Of a stretch of DNA of 64,000 bases, positions 23,292-34,236 are shown in pieces (position 1 is the stretch's first letter; each line of letters starts with the position of its first letter). The position numbers and the translations under genes were made by a program. The notes beneath the pieces were generated by a model. That model had not been told where the DNA came from. It did not search any database and saw nothing but the letters and a program-made list of their open reading frames with translations. This DNA is from Paralvinella palmiformis (taxonomy: Eukaryota; Annelida; Polychaeta; Terebellida; Alvinellidae): contig JAODUP010000428.1 of assembly GCA_025642065.1 (NCBI GenBank), forward strand, positions 1 to 64,000. Reading direction: 5' to 3'.

Positions 23292-24287
23292 ATGAATAAT
23301 TCTTGTTGTTTAGAAAAAGAGAACTACCAATCGTTCGCAGCTAATGTCTGGATATATGGCTCACCAACTCTCGTCATACTGGGAACAATTGGCAACATCC
23401 TCGTCGGGATCGTAATGCTGCAAAAACAACGGAAGAAACATACCATCAGCATATATTTGACCTATTTAGCCTTTCTGGATACGGTCATACTGTACACGGG
23501 ATTATCCAGACAATGGATTCTCGCCCGATATGGACTCGACATCCGCAATGAGTCGTCATGGATCTGTAAGTTACATATGTTTCTAATGTATTACCTCATA
23601 CAAACAGAGGCTTGGCTCCTCACTTGTGTATCCATAGAGAGAGTGGGAGCTGCCTGGTGTCCCATGAAAGCAAAACATTTCTTTACTCGTCGATTTGCTG
23701 TGATCCAGATGGCTAGCTTCAGCGGATTTCTTTTTGCAGCCAACGCCCACCTGTTCTGGAGTCAGGCATTGATTCGAGGAGAAGCGGGTAACGTGTGTGC
23801 GCTGAATCCGGATTTCCTAGCTTTCCGGATGAAATTGTGGGGTTGGTTGGACATGACCTTGGCCTCGATTCTGCCATTTTCGGTGATGATCACTTGCAAT
23901 ATCGCTGTTGTGGTGAAGATCTTAAACCAGCAACGAAAACGAGGTTCTTCGCAAGAAACTAAAGTACAAAGCGTTACCATCATGTTATTGACAGTCTGTG
24001 TGGTGTTTCTTCTGTGTACATTACCCATCACCATCTACCTGTCAGACACTGATAGCTTCGAGTCGGCTTACGGCTGTTGTTTCAGCAGTTACGTCCTATG
24101 GCCGATATTTAACATGCTGCTCTATCTAAATAACACAACCAACTTCGTCCTTTATTGCGTCAGCGGTACAAATTTTCGTCAACAGCTCCGAGCCATGTTG
24201 GTCTGTCGAAGTAATGCCGTCTCCGCGCTACATTCATGTAAGTCGTCCCAAATTGCGACGATACAGAACCACACAGAACGTTTATAA
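23292..24287 (+). CDS. Rhodopsin-class (class A) orphan GPCR, right copy, 331 aa, intronless
   Basis: Same receptor as the left copy, with intact seven-helix landmarks: N35 in TM1, D63 in TM2, Cys92/Cys169, ERV at 116-118, P195, TLP in TM6 and NFVLY in TM7. It differs in the third intracellular loop (212 N for D, 214 Q for K), at 194 (L for F) and 257 (E for D). From residue 293 its cytoplasmic tail is unrelated in detail and 17 residues longer, ending NHTERL. The gene is a single exon transcribed away from its twin. The extra-long tail could change coupling or trafficking, which is inference. Ligand unknown. Confidence 0.9.
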   Translation: MNNSCCLEKENYQSFAANVWIYGSPTLVILGTIGNILVGIVMLQKQRKKHTISIYLTYLAFLDTVILYTGLSRQWILARYGLDIRNESSWICKLHMFLMYYLIQTEAWLLTCVSIERVGAAWCPMKAKHFFTRRFAVIQMASFSGFLFAANAHLFWSQALIRGEAGNVCALNPDFLAFRMKLWGWLDMTLASILPFSVMITCNIAVVVKILNQQRKRGSSQETKVQSVTIMLLTVCVVFLLCTLPITIYLSDTDSFESAYGCCFSSYVLWPIFNMLLYLNNTTNFVLYCVSGTNFRQQLRAMLVCRSNAVSALHSCKSSQIATIQNHTERL

Positions 24288-24405
24288 GAGAATCCCGAAA
24301 AATATAACATTGTAAAACACATGAGATAAAAAGCGATACCAGAAATGAGGATTATTATGCCAAATGGAAAGTTGGGCTCGAGGTATTACAGGTTGAGTAT
24401 ATGTG

Positions 24406-24411
24406 AATAAA
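24406..24411 (+). terminator. Candidate poly(A) signal of the right GPCR
   Basis: AATAAA 119 bases past the stop codon, the first consensus hexamer downstream. Confidence 0.4.
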
Positions 24412-24721
24412 ATTCGATTGAATTATGACCAAACGACAGACAAAAGTAAATGTGGGTTAGCTGTCATTAGCCACATATCAAAACAATGCATCATAGTCAG
24501 ACAAGAAGACGCCAGCAATTGATGATATTAATATTATAACTAATAATAATAATAATATCAATGTATCTAATATTAGAACAACTATATTTATCACCATGGT
24601 AACCAAACATTAGCCAGCCAATGAGGAATTTCCAAATAGATATAAACTAAGTTCAGCAAAGTATTGAATACGCACACAAAGCCTAACACTTATGCATTTC
24701 GCTTTTTCCTTTACAAATTAG

Positions 24722-24768
<47 letters not shown>

Positions 24769-25029
24769 TATTTATATGTAGTGATGGAGTTCATCACATT
24801 TACTGTTAGGACGATATGGCACTTAAGTATGAGATATTATAATTGAAGAATTAGTTATTATTAACCTTTGAGTATAATTGTTTTAAATAGTAAATCGAGT
24901 TATATTACTGCTAACAAGTATCATATGCTTATAGAATTATTTAATCAGCAATGAAAGTAATATATGGCAATGCACACACACACACACAGACACACACACA
25001 CACAACACACATACACACAACACACACAT

Positions 25030-25067
<38 letters not shown>

Positions 25068-25105
25068 ATATTACTGATTTATAACTTTAATAACATTATT
25101 ACTTT

Positions 25106-25235
25106 GCGCCTCCATGGTCTAGCGTTAGCGTGCTGGACCACCCGTATTCGAATCTCGAATCTGAAGGTCTTTCACTTCGTCTCATTACCTTTGGAAGTCG
25201 CTCGGCCCATTTAGCCTACCTTGTGCACAAAAGTG
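25106..25235 (+). repeat. tRNA-derived SINE, internally deleted
   Basis: Starts GCGCCTCCATGGTCTAGCG and joins early to GAATCTGAAGG, so much of the region after box B is missing. The tail GTCGCTCGGCCCATTTAGCC and GTGCACAAAAGTG is present. Confidence 0.75.
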
Positions 25236-25662
25236 CCCAATACTTGTAGGATTTGTTGTATCGTTAATTAACTGCCGCAAGCAATTGGTTTTATTTGCAT
25301 TTATTAATTTGGGTTACTTTGGGTTATAAGATAATTGCAATTATGAATTTGGATGAAAATACTTTTGGACTGGTTATACAACAATTGCAAATATCATTTC
25401 TTTTGTCGAGGAATATGGTATAGCTTCCATTATATAATATGTACAGAATGTCATGGTATAAGCATGAACATGTACCTTGTAATAATAGGTTTGTGTGTGT
25501 GTGTGTGTGTGTGTAATTGCGTGCGTGCATGTGTGTGTGTGCACTTTATTGCTACTCTGTGCTTATTACAATTATAACTTTTGTGAATTCGTTGCTATTT
25601 TATCCTAACTAGTTATTACAATTATATACATACTGATATAAACTGTATGAGTTTTATGTATG

Positions 25663-25721
<59 letters not shown>

Positions 25722-25924
25722 GAGAATAAATCTCTACTTTGTGTAAGCTTAGTATGAATTCATATAGCGATCTCTTGTATTGTACCTCACTACAGTGACC
25801 ACCTGCCTACAGTAAACACCCTACAAAAGTCTAACGAGGTTTAACAGTATACCTAGTTATGGAGTTGTTGTTGTTGTTGTTGGTTGTTGTTGTTATTGGT
25901 TGTCGTTGTTGTTGTGGGGTTCAA

Positions 25925-26072
25925 TTATTTAACATCGGCGATGATCACACATGGGACACGTGGGGGGGGGATTCTCCACGGAAACAAATCACACAAACAC
26001 ATATATTAACCGGCTTCGAACCCAGAACCTATATGTTTGCAGCGTATGGACATAACCACTAGAACATCAGAG
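25925..26072 (-). repeat. tRNA-like SINE of another family
   Basis: The minus strand reads GTGCTCTGATGTTCTAGTGG (box A) and GTTCTGGGTTCGAAGCCGG (box B). The body differs from the main SINE family. A GTTGTT-rich tract borders it at 25864-25918. Confidence 0.55.
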
Positions 26073-26532
26073 CACCTAATCTAGTTAATGATATAGCTAT
26101 CCTCTGTCAGTGAGAATCACTGTTATTAGCTAATAAATAGACCCCCCTATTTGGTCATTTCTCGTTTAAGGTGTTAGGATATTTATGGTTGAACGTGATA
26201 AACACTTATTACAAGAGTCACCAAAGAGATAAAACTGATCCGGAATGCGTCGTGTCCTTTTGTAAACTAGTACCCGCGTCGCCGATAAATATATGGATAG
26301 TATTTCTATGTATATGAAAGAAGAGACTAATAAATATAATTATGGATCCATAATGTATCATTGATTTGTCATCTGTGTGAGTGTGTCTGCGTGCGTGCGT
26401 GCGTGCCTATGTGCGTGTGCGCGCATGTGTGTGTTTGTGTATGTACATGTGGGTACATATGTATGTATGTGTATATATATTTGTGCGTGTGTGCGGATGT
26501 GGGTGCTTGCATGCGTGCGTGTGTGTATGTGG

Positions 26533-26587
<55 letters not shown>

Positions 26588-26781
26588 CGCTGTATTTGAG
26601 AGTGACCCAACGCGACAAATTCTTTCCCATTAAATCAAGGACGATATTTACACGGCATGTGTGTCAGAATATTACTGCTTGATGTATATCCTTTAAAATG
26701 GCATAGATCTTGGTTGTTGCGCGTTAAAATCTTATTTAAAAAGTGGCTTATTAGGATATAACGTTGTTCGCAGGACGGGAT

Positions 26782-26872
26782 GTTCCCACCTATGAGTTTC
26801 CACCTATGAGTTCTCACCTATGAGTTCCCACCTATGAGTTCCCCTACCTGTGTGTTTCCACCTATGAGTTCT
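26782..26872. repeat. 15-bp minisatellite, six units
   Basis: The unit CCACCTATGAGTTCC is repeated six times with few changes; one unit reads CCTACCTGTGTGTTT. No coding frame spans it. Confidence 0.9.
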
Positions 26873-28191
26873 GTCTCCTATTACCAGCTCACTCACGAAC
26901 CCTGGCGGCTAGTAGCCGTAGTAACATCAAATATAATGGGGTCTAATGGAAAACAGCTATTTAGCTACAAAGATCGACCAATTTGCACAGCTGAATAGCT
27001 ATTACTGTTATATAATATAAACTGTAAATATATGTATATGGGTAAATTGGAAATAAATTAATTGTCATGCAGTCACTCATTCATTGTCATTATTACATTA
27101 TGACATCGGGTCGGTGATAACTCAGCGAAATCTATCTTGTATCTCGAACAAAGCACAATTAGAAGGGGGGGGGGACATAGAGTCTATCGAAAATCCAGGA
27201 CGTGAAACAATGTCTGACGGCTTTTAAAATTCAGTTATCAAAAATAATTGATGTGGCAATGCTAAATTTATGACATACGATGCTACCGAAATTCGGGACT
27301 TTCCTCTTTCAAAAAAGGTCACTCAACCACCCATGAACGAGATACAAGACAAAAAACATCCCTAAGCCAGAAAATATACTAATCTTAGATAATTCTACAA
27401 CCATTTGTCTCTGATACCGTGTAATATGCATTATCCTATATCCTCCCCATATAAATAAATAAATAAACATATATATATATATATATATATATATAGCATC
27501 CTATCTTATTTACTTCCACATCCCTTTATACCTGAATATTTCCAGGAAATCTGTGAAAAGATGCTAAAAGGCTTAGTTTGCTTTATATTGTTAAGACCCC
27601 CCCCCACCCCCACCCCCACAGAAAAGTACCGCTACCGGGGAATGATAACAAAATCCATCTGAAAGGATTACTGAACAAATCTAAAATGACGCAGATTTCC
27701 GATGTTCTATTATTAATGCCATTACATTGAAGGAAACAAGCCAACACCTACTCAGTCACCTATCCATTCGATTGTCGTAAAGGACATCGTTGTTAACGTG
27801 ACTTAGGAAAACCCATCAGCGGCATAAACGAATGTTCCGAAAGGCAAGACACCAAACGGTGGAACATCCTTCACAATCTGACAAATCCGGAAGGGAATTA
27901 TTATCAAACGGATTAAATGTTAACAAGAAGGACTTATATCGCCTAAACGTGTACCGTTCAAAATGGCTATGACTTGCCCAAGACTATTATTTTATCTGTA
28001 TATTAACATCTTTGTTCGACGGCTCTAATACGTTTAGTATGTCACGGAAAGTCTCTAGTATTATAATACATAAATCGACACCGGAGACGCTTATCACGTA
28101 CAATATTAGATCGTTGGCCAAAATGGCCTGTGTACTTGTGTTATTTATCTTCACGATGCCAAAAATGAATGCTACTTATAAGCTTATGAAA

Positions 28192-28195
<4 letters not shown>

Positions 28196-28266
<71 letters not shown>
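28196..28266. repeat. (TA)n microsatellite, about 35 units
   Basis: A pure TA tract abutting the left end of the MITE at 28268. A matching TA tract abuts its right end (29174-29206). Confidence 0.95.
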
Positions 28267-28267
<1 letters not shown>

Positions 28268-28270
<3 letters not shown>

Positions 28271-29170
28271 TCAGAATCCGTTAATCCAACAAGGTTTGCC
28301 ATGTGATAATATGTCGGATAAACGCGATTGTCGGAATATCGAGTCCGTGACATAGCGGTAGTCTGGGTGACACATGTTTAGATCGTAAAGACTTGCCGTT
28401 GTTTGTAAACACAATTAATACGCGTCGTCCATTGGAAACTCAATGACATTTATAATCTCGTGGTGTATGACCAGACTAAACATCCAACATAAAGGTCTGT
28501 TTACTGGAATAGTTGTCTCGCTTCTGGGCAGCAGAAATATCAACGCGACAGCGTTTTCTCATTGGACTTGATATATTACTCCGTTATTAGTTCGACAGCC
28601 ATAGAAGTGAATCTGATAGCAAATAACTTTTACCTCCGTATTTAAACGGATATGTAATAACCGTGCGCAATGGTATTGAATGGCATTGAAACCGTTGATC
28701 ATTTTGACGTTTGTTAATTACAGATATTATAAAGAAATACTCGTGTCACTTTGTCGATCAGATTAGCTCATGATCTGCTCAATGGAAATATTATGATTGG
28801 CTATGAGATAGCCACAGGCAATGGTAGCACCGTGTATCGGTGTGTGTGGTCAAGGATAGTTGTAATTGGTTACGATATAGCAATTATCGCGGGTGAGTGG
28901 GTTAATTAACCATTACTGACAATCTGTCGGTGTGTCTTGCATGACTGAACTAGCAGAAATATTTGGCAACATTTTCGAGTTGTCGAATTATCGAGGTCAT
29001 TTTACATTGAAATGTCACATTCTGTTGGCGAAATGAAGAGTAGAAGTCGGAACGCGATTTTTCCGGATTAAAGAGTCATTTATAATGGAGCTAAATCGGT
29101 TACAGGCAATAATGTGTCGGATCGTGGATTTATCGGAAAAATGATGTCCGGATTAACGGATTCGGACCTG

Positions 29171-29172
<2 letters not shown>
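28268..29172. mobile_element. ~905-bp pogo/mariner-type MITE inserted in a TA microsatellite
   Basis: The left end CAGTCAGAATCCGTTAATCC and the reverse complement of the right end, CAGGTCCGAATCCGTTAATCC less its first base, align as terminal inverted repeats. Both ends adjoin TA, the target of Tc1/mariner/pogo elements. Inside, GTCGGAATATCGAG (about 28333) and TGTCGAATTATCGAG (about 28980) echo each other. No transposase fragment is seen, so it is non-autonomous. The superfamily is inferred from the CAGT start and TA target. Confidence 0.65.
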
Positions 29173-29208
<36 letters not shown>

Positions 29209-29234
29209 CACACCACACACACACACACACGCAG

Positions 29235-29297
<63 letters not shown>
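29173..29297. repeat. (TA)n-(CA)n-(TA)n compound microsatellite
   Basis: Two TA tracts flank a CA-rich core. The block separates the MITE from family X copy 5. Frames crossing it are artefacts. Confidence 0.95.
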
Positions 29298-29299
<2 letters not shown>

Positions 29300-29301
<2 letters not shown>

Positions 29302-29655
29302 GGATAGGCGCTTTAATTTAGATCCCACCACACCTAACTGCATATACTTATGTTTTTACGTGCTTCCGCTTTTTGTACGTAGCCTGCATGTAGCCGCATT
29401 CCTGTGAACGTGACATATTTGTCGAGTACGAAAAGCGAATTAGCTGATTCCCACAGGCTGATGAGTAGACCAGACACATGCTTAGGTATACGCATACATC
29501 TATCAATATGTGGAGGTATGGAACATTTTATTTTTAGATTAATATATGTATAGTTGTATTTGTATTTAGATTTATGGAGTTAGGTCTCGAAGGATGTTTA
29601 GATATGTTGATGCTCTGTGCCTGTTGCCTCTTTATATGTACCTAAAACGCACACG
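29300..29655 (+). repeat. Dispersed repeat family X, copy 5
   Basis: This is the longest copy. A 5' extension with ATCCCACCACACCTAACTG also exists on the minus strand near 5174-5215, which suggests that box belongs to the family. The copy ends TATATGTACCTAAAACGCACACG and runs into (CA)n(TA)n at 29653-29704. It is non-coding. Confidence 0.75.
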
Positions 29656-30960
29656 CCACACACACACACACACACACACAATATATATATATATATATAT
29701 ATATACAAGCTGAAAAGCCGTCCCCCAAACGTACTTTAAAGCTTGTAACCATCGTTTAAGACTCTTTTGTCGGAATTCCTTACGAACAGACAAAGATACA
29801 AACACACACACACACACACATTTTTGACATTCGCATATATTGTCGTTTGTCTATCAATCGTAGATTCAGAAGGATCCAGCCTACGTTTCTTACACAAAGG
29901 AAGTAAGTTGCCTGGAAATCTAAAATAGCTACAGATAAGTAACAATATATTTCGATCTATAATCACTTGGATGCAGTTCGTAAATCAGACTTTAAGTTAT
30001 ACTCTCAATCTCGCTAGGGGCAGTTTAAGCTTATCGTTTGTAAATATGTTTCGTCGCTATGTGTACATATATGCGACTTAATGCTTTTTATCTAAACTAA
30101 ATCAGCTTATAAATATATAACGTGAAAAGTTTAAAATATCATTAGCATCATCAACCCTAGAAATCAGAATATTGCTTCCAGATCTGAAATTTGTCTTCAA
30201 TTAAGATGATCATCATAATTAATATAACATAGAGATATTTTGTAAAATCAGAATTTACCTAATAATAGTTAACTAAACGTAATAGATGGGCTGTATAAAA
30301 TAACCTATTAGAACTCAATGATGATGATGATTATGATGATAATTATAATAATAATAATAATAAAAAGCAGTGAATAAATGTTGATTTAATAAGACACTAG
30401 CACTTTCAAAGACACTGTAGAGTGAAATACCAAAATATAATGTATCCGCATATGAGATGTCAACAATGATTATAGACAATTGATATTGTTAAGATGGTAA
30501 TATAGGCAGTTCTCTATACTGGTGTCTCTTGCTGATTCATATTAATATTTCTGTAATATTAACCCCTAGATATTTTACTAGCCCATTAAAGGTTATAAAA
30601 GATTCACTGATGTGTGATATTTCTTATTTAAGTGGATCTGTTATAATATGGTGAACCCAAATAAATAATATTTGTTTGATCATTAGTCAATTCTGGGATG
30701 TTTTAAGTTGTTTATTGCCAAATATCAGCATTAAACGGCATTATCCCCAACGATGAGAACAAATATTTACGTTCATTTGGCTTTCGACGAACCCCCGAAA
30801 AATATTGCGAAAAAAATGGGAAAGTACTACTTCGAAAAACAAATAACAAACATAAGATGTCGTCGAAATGCCATGGAAAGTATCGTATTTAACAAATCAG
30901 GCATATATTTCAATAAGATAAATAGATAGATAGATAGATAGATAGAGGGGGGAGGGATGA
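29653..30960. other. Gene-free interval
   Basis: Starts with (CA)n(TA)n at 29653-29704, then has a second CA tract near 29800-29820, AT-rich unassigned DNA, TAA-rich sequence at 30345-30363 and a GATA run at 30920-30945. No gene or element was recognised. Confidence 0.45.
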
Positions 30961-31126
30961 TCATGATGATGATTGATCATGTTAGGCTAAATGGGTCTAG
31001 CGACCTCCAAAGCTTAATGAACTCAAAGATGAAACACCCTTCAGCTATGCCCACGCCGAGATTCGAACTCAGATGGTAGTGGTTTATGGTCCAACGCGCT
31101 ACCACTTAGACCACAGAAGCGCCGAG
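30961..31126 (-). repeat. tRNA-derived SINE
   Basis: The minus strand has GGTCTAAGTGGTAGCGCGTT, box B GAGTTCGAATCTCGGCG and GGCATAGCTGAAGGGTGTTT. The tail is internally deleted and lacks the GTGCACAAAAGTGG part. Confidence 0.8.
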
Positions 31127-31547
31127 ACAGAGTGAGAGACAGAGATGGGGGGAGGGGTAGTGATAAAGTGATTTAACTTTAAACCCAAAATTTTTTAAAT
31201 TTTAAAACCAAAAAGGTATGTAATTTTTTACAATTTTGGGGAAAAATTTCATTCTTTAAAACCCTTTGTATAAATGATTTAACATTAACACACTTTCATG
31301 GATCTTCGAAAAACGCCAATAGATACTGATCGATTAATTATCTTTGTCGTGACATTGATTCAGCTGGATAGAAAACATTTGACCATCTCCTCAGTATCTC
31401 AGTAAAAATTCGATATATCCATCGTGAACATGCAATATTGTTCTATCAATGGGGGGTGTCCTGTGTTAAGGAGGACGAGGGAGTTGACATCTTCCAACAG
31501 AACCTATTAATCAATGGAAAATATATGTTATATGTGGAAAGTAGTTA

Positions 31548-31592
<45 letters not shown>

Positions 31593-32089
31593 TTAAAGAA
31601 TTGCAAACAAATCATATTACTCAACATTACAGGCTGTTGCCAAAATAGGTATCACATATCAAACAACACATATATCTGATGTATAGTACACATGCACAGA
31701 CTATATATGAATATTATAATGACTGTAAACTACGTAAAATTATATTAATAACCAGGAAATTAATATATTTCCTAAAAACAGTTCATTAAAATCATTTCGC
31801 TTGATCAGTTCATGTACACTGATATCAGATCAGGAACTGTATTGGTAAATTGCTGGAGCACCTAAAAAAAATTTAAACTATAAACGCTCAAACAAACCAC
31901 TACCTAAAATGAGTCAGTGTTATTATTGACATAAATTGTAGATATAGATATACTCTCTGACCTTTGAATGCCAACTACTTTTCTGTAGATATTATTAAAA
32001 ACCACTACAACAACGGTATGCGAATATTGTTTATATTTGGAAAAAAATAATATCCTCATTATCCTCATCTTTGTCATGTATAAACACAC
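31127..32089. other. Gene-free interval with homopolymer-rich patch and GA repeat
   Basis: 31165-31270 consists of short homopolymer runs of A, T, G and C, and (GA)n lies at 31551-31588. Nothing else was recognised. Confidence 0.45.
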
Positions 32090-32950
32090 CTAGATATTTG
32101 TCATTAGATACAAAGGTGAGAGGTAGATTATTAAGACGGAGAGTGAATACAAATAAACTATTAAATTAATTTGGCTTGAAATACTCATTAAAATTGTTAA
32201 CATTTGTAGCAGCAAAGTCAGCATAGATATCAAGCAGTTTCTGCAGAGCTGAGGATGAGGAAGCTGTGATACGGGTATCATCTGCATACGTTAAATGATT
32301 TCTGATTGCGCCATTCATACTACAGCCAATGTAAATCTGCTTTAACTTGTAACTAAACTCATACTTGTTTAATTTTATTAAACAACACAGGTAACCTAAT
32401 TCCACCACCCTGTCTTACGCCATTGAAGACAGAAAAACACCAATGATTAATAGGATCAAATGCTTTTGAATAATACAGATAACAAATGTATATTGGACTC
32501 GAGTGTTGATTATGATATTCTGTTACTCGTTTAAGAGTATGCACGCGCGCGCTCGCGCTCACACACGCACATATATATATATATATATATATATATGCAT
32601 ACACGATGCTTGATTTTAAAGCCAAATTAATTACTAGAAGTTTCCAACTGAAACTGTACTCTATTCGACAATAAAGTTACTAAAATCTTGAAAACAACAC
32701 GAGTTATGGCAATAGACCTATAATTGTATTTATCTGTAATAAGACCCTTCTTGATTACGATAATAGGACCAATGGTGGTCTCCATCGACCTAGAAAGTAA
32801 ATATTTGTATATAGATATGGCACTGAACAGCATCGATAATAAACTTGTAACTGTAGACTGTCCATATTTAAAGTGTTCACTTTGGACTGAGTCAGTGCCT
32901 GCACTTCTACCAATTTAAGGTTTGTCAGTTGTCAGTTGCATACTCCACAT
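32090..32950 (-). pseudogene. Decayed LINE reverse transcriptase (copy 1)
   Basis: Minus-strand pieces follow non-LTR reverse-transcriptase order: IVIKKGLITDKYNYRSIAIT (32833-32627), YSKAFDPINHW and FNGVRQGGGIRLPVLF (32625-32359), then HLTYADDTRITASSSSALQK (32408-32166), which carries the catalytic YADD box. Frames shift between pieces, and a CA/TA microsatellite at 32550-32597 separates the first two. The element is dead; YADD itself is intact. Confidence 0.8.
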
Positions 32951-33024
32951 CCACTCTGATTAGAGATACTGTTAGAGTAGACAAACCTGTCTTTGTCCAT
33001 CTTATTTTCACCTGTGACACCAAT

Positions 33025-33300
33025 TAAGAGTAGCGGGTTCGAGGCTCCGGAGCTGCAATGCTATCACGTGACGACTGGTTCACTCAGACAGAAATAAAAA
33101 CCTGACAGGACCTGATGGCTTTGTGTCCGTGTAACGCCTTAATTGCGCCTATGATGGCAGCATGCGTTGTATGCTCCCTTGGAAGTTGAAATTTTACAGG
33201 TGTTACTCGGGGATAATGTTATTGTAAAACATCTTAGAGCAGCTATCTAGCTGAATAGGGCGTTATATAAATGCCACGTATTACTATTATTAGTAGTGCA
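33025..33300 (+). repeat. 5'-truncated SINE with a LINE-like tail
   Basis: It starts at a box-B-like GCGGGTTCGAGGCTCC. It ends with ATTGTAAAACATCTTAGAGC, GGGCGTTATATAAATGCCAC and an ATTACTATTATTAG tail, a 3' end typical of SINEs mobilised by CR1/L2-like LINEs. Box A is missing. Confidence 0.6.
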
Positions 33301-34189
33301 ATTCATGTCACTAACTGTCCTCCAAAAACTAACAATATCATTTATCAGGAACTTATTTTTAAACCATTACGGATGTATATAATAATAATAACTAACATTT
33401 TGACGGTTCTGGATTAAAGTATATTATTATATAAGCTTCAGTGTAATCTCATAAACGTTCATTTCTGTACAAATATGCGCTGCTTTTGACAACGCGTGTA
33501 TGTGCGCGCGTGTGTTTTAGCCGTGTGCTAATAGGCACTGTCACAGAGAATCGCGCATTGCGAATGCAACCTTTAAACGAATCATCAGAATCCAGAGAAG
33601 TGAGTTTTTAGCAAAGAAACTTGTAATGTCTCACAAGTCCCTACACGGGAATAACTCCATCTTACACTGTCACTGTCGCAACAAATCGCAGAGAAAGCTC
33701 CAATTAATGTCATAACAAGACTACAACATATAAAATAAATACACAACCTACATTAATAAATGCCTATTATTAAAATGGCGTTTCCACAAGGAAAGGTCTA
33801 AAATTTCGGGAAAAAAACATCCAATATCTGACTAGCCCAGGTTAATAAATGCCACTCCAGAGACGAGAGCCCAAGATAGGCGTATAACGATCAGTATTAC
33901 TATTCACTGAAAATGTATTAATAGAGAGAAATCTAAGGAAACGGAGAGAATCGGGCCACCTCCCTAAAGCTGGCCACTTTTGGTCGTAGTACTATCATTT
34001 CGACATTTAGCTTTTCTCAATCTTGCCACTAAGTAAATAACACATTCTCTGCAGTAGGTCAAGTAGAAACAATGGAGTGAGACAAAGTTATTGTGGCCGT
34101 TAATGCTGATGTTTTGTTCTTCGGGGAGAATCACCAAGCCATCGCTTATTCGGCACAGCCTCTATGTTTAATGCTGATGGAGAGAAGTC

Positions 34190-34236
<47 letters not shown>

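Larger units (their letters stand above)
22698..24230 (+). repeat. Right arm of the GPCR inverted duplication
   Basis: Mirror copy of 15255-17430 without the LINE insertion. A (GT)n(GA)n microsatellite at 22942-22993 occupies the place where the left arm has a simple GATGAGTGTGTTGAG. The outer part (22698-22930) is visibly more diverged from its partner than the inner part (23000-24150). Confidence 0.9.
24727..28195. other. Microsatellite-rich gene-free interval
   Basis: It contains (TA)n at 24727-24767, (CA)n(TA)n at 24973-25063, GT-rich sequence at 25493-25515, (TA)n at 25666-25719, a compound TG/CG/TA block at 26375-26586, a 15-bp minisatellite at 26782-26872, (TA)n near 27471-27495 and a C-rich tract at 27597-27620. 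Two SINEs are listed separately. All longer frames run through the dinucleotide arrays and are not genes. Confidence 0.6.

Noticed and set aside
26358..26682. Several overlapping long frames
   Set aside because: All are translations of TG/CG/TA dinucleotide repeats on both strands.
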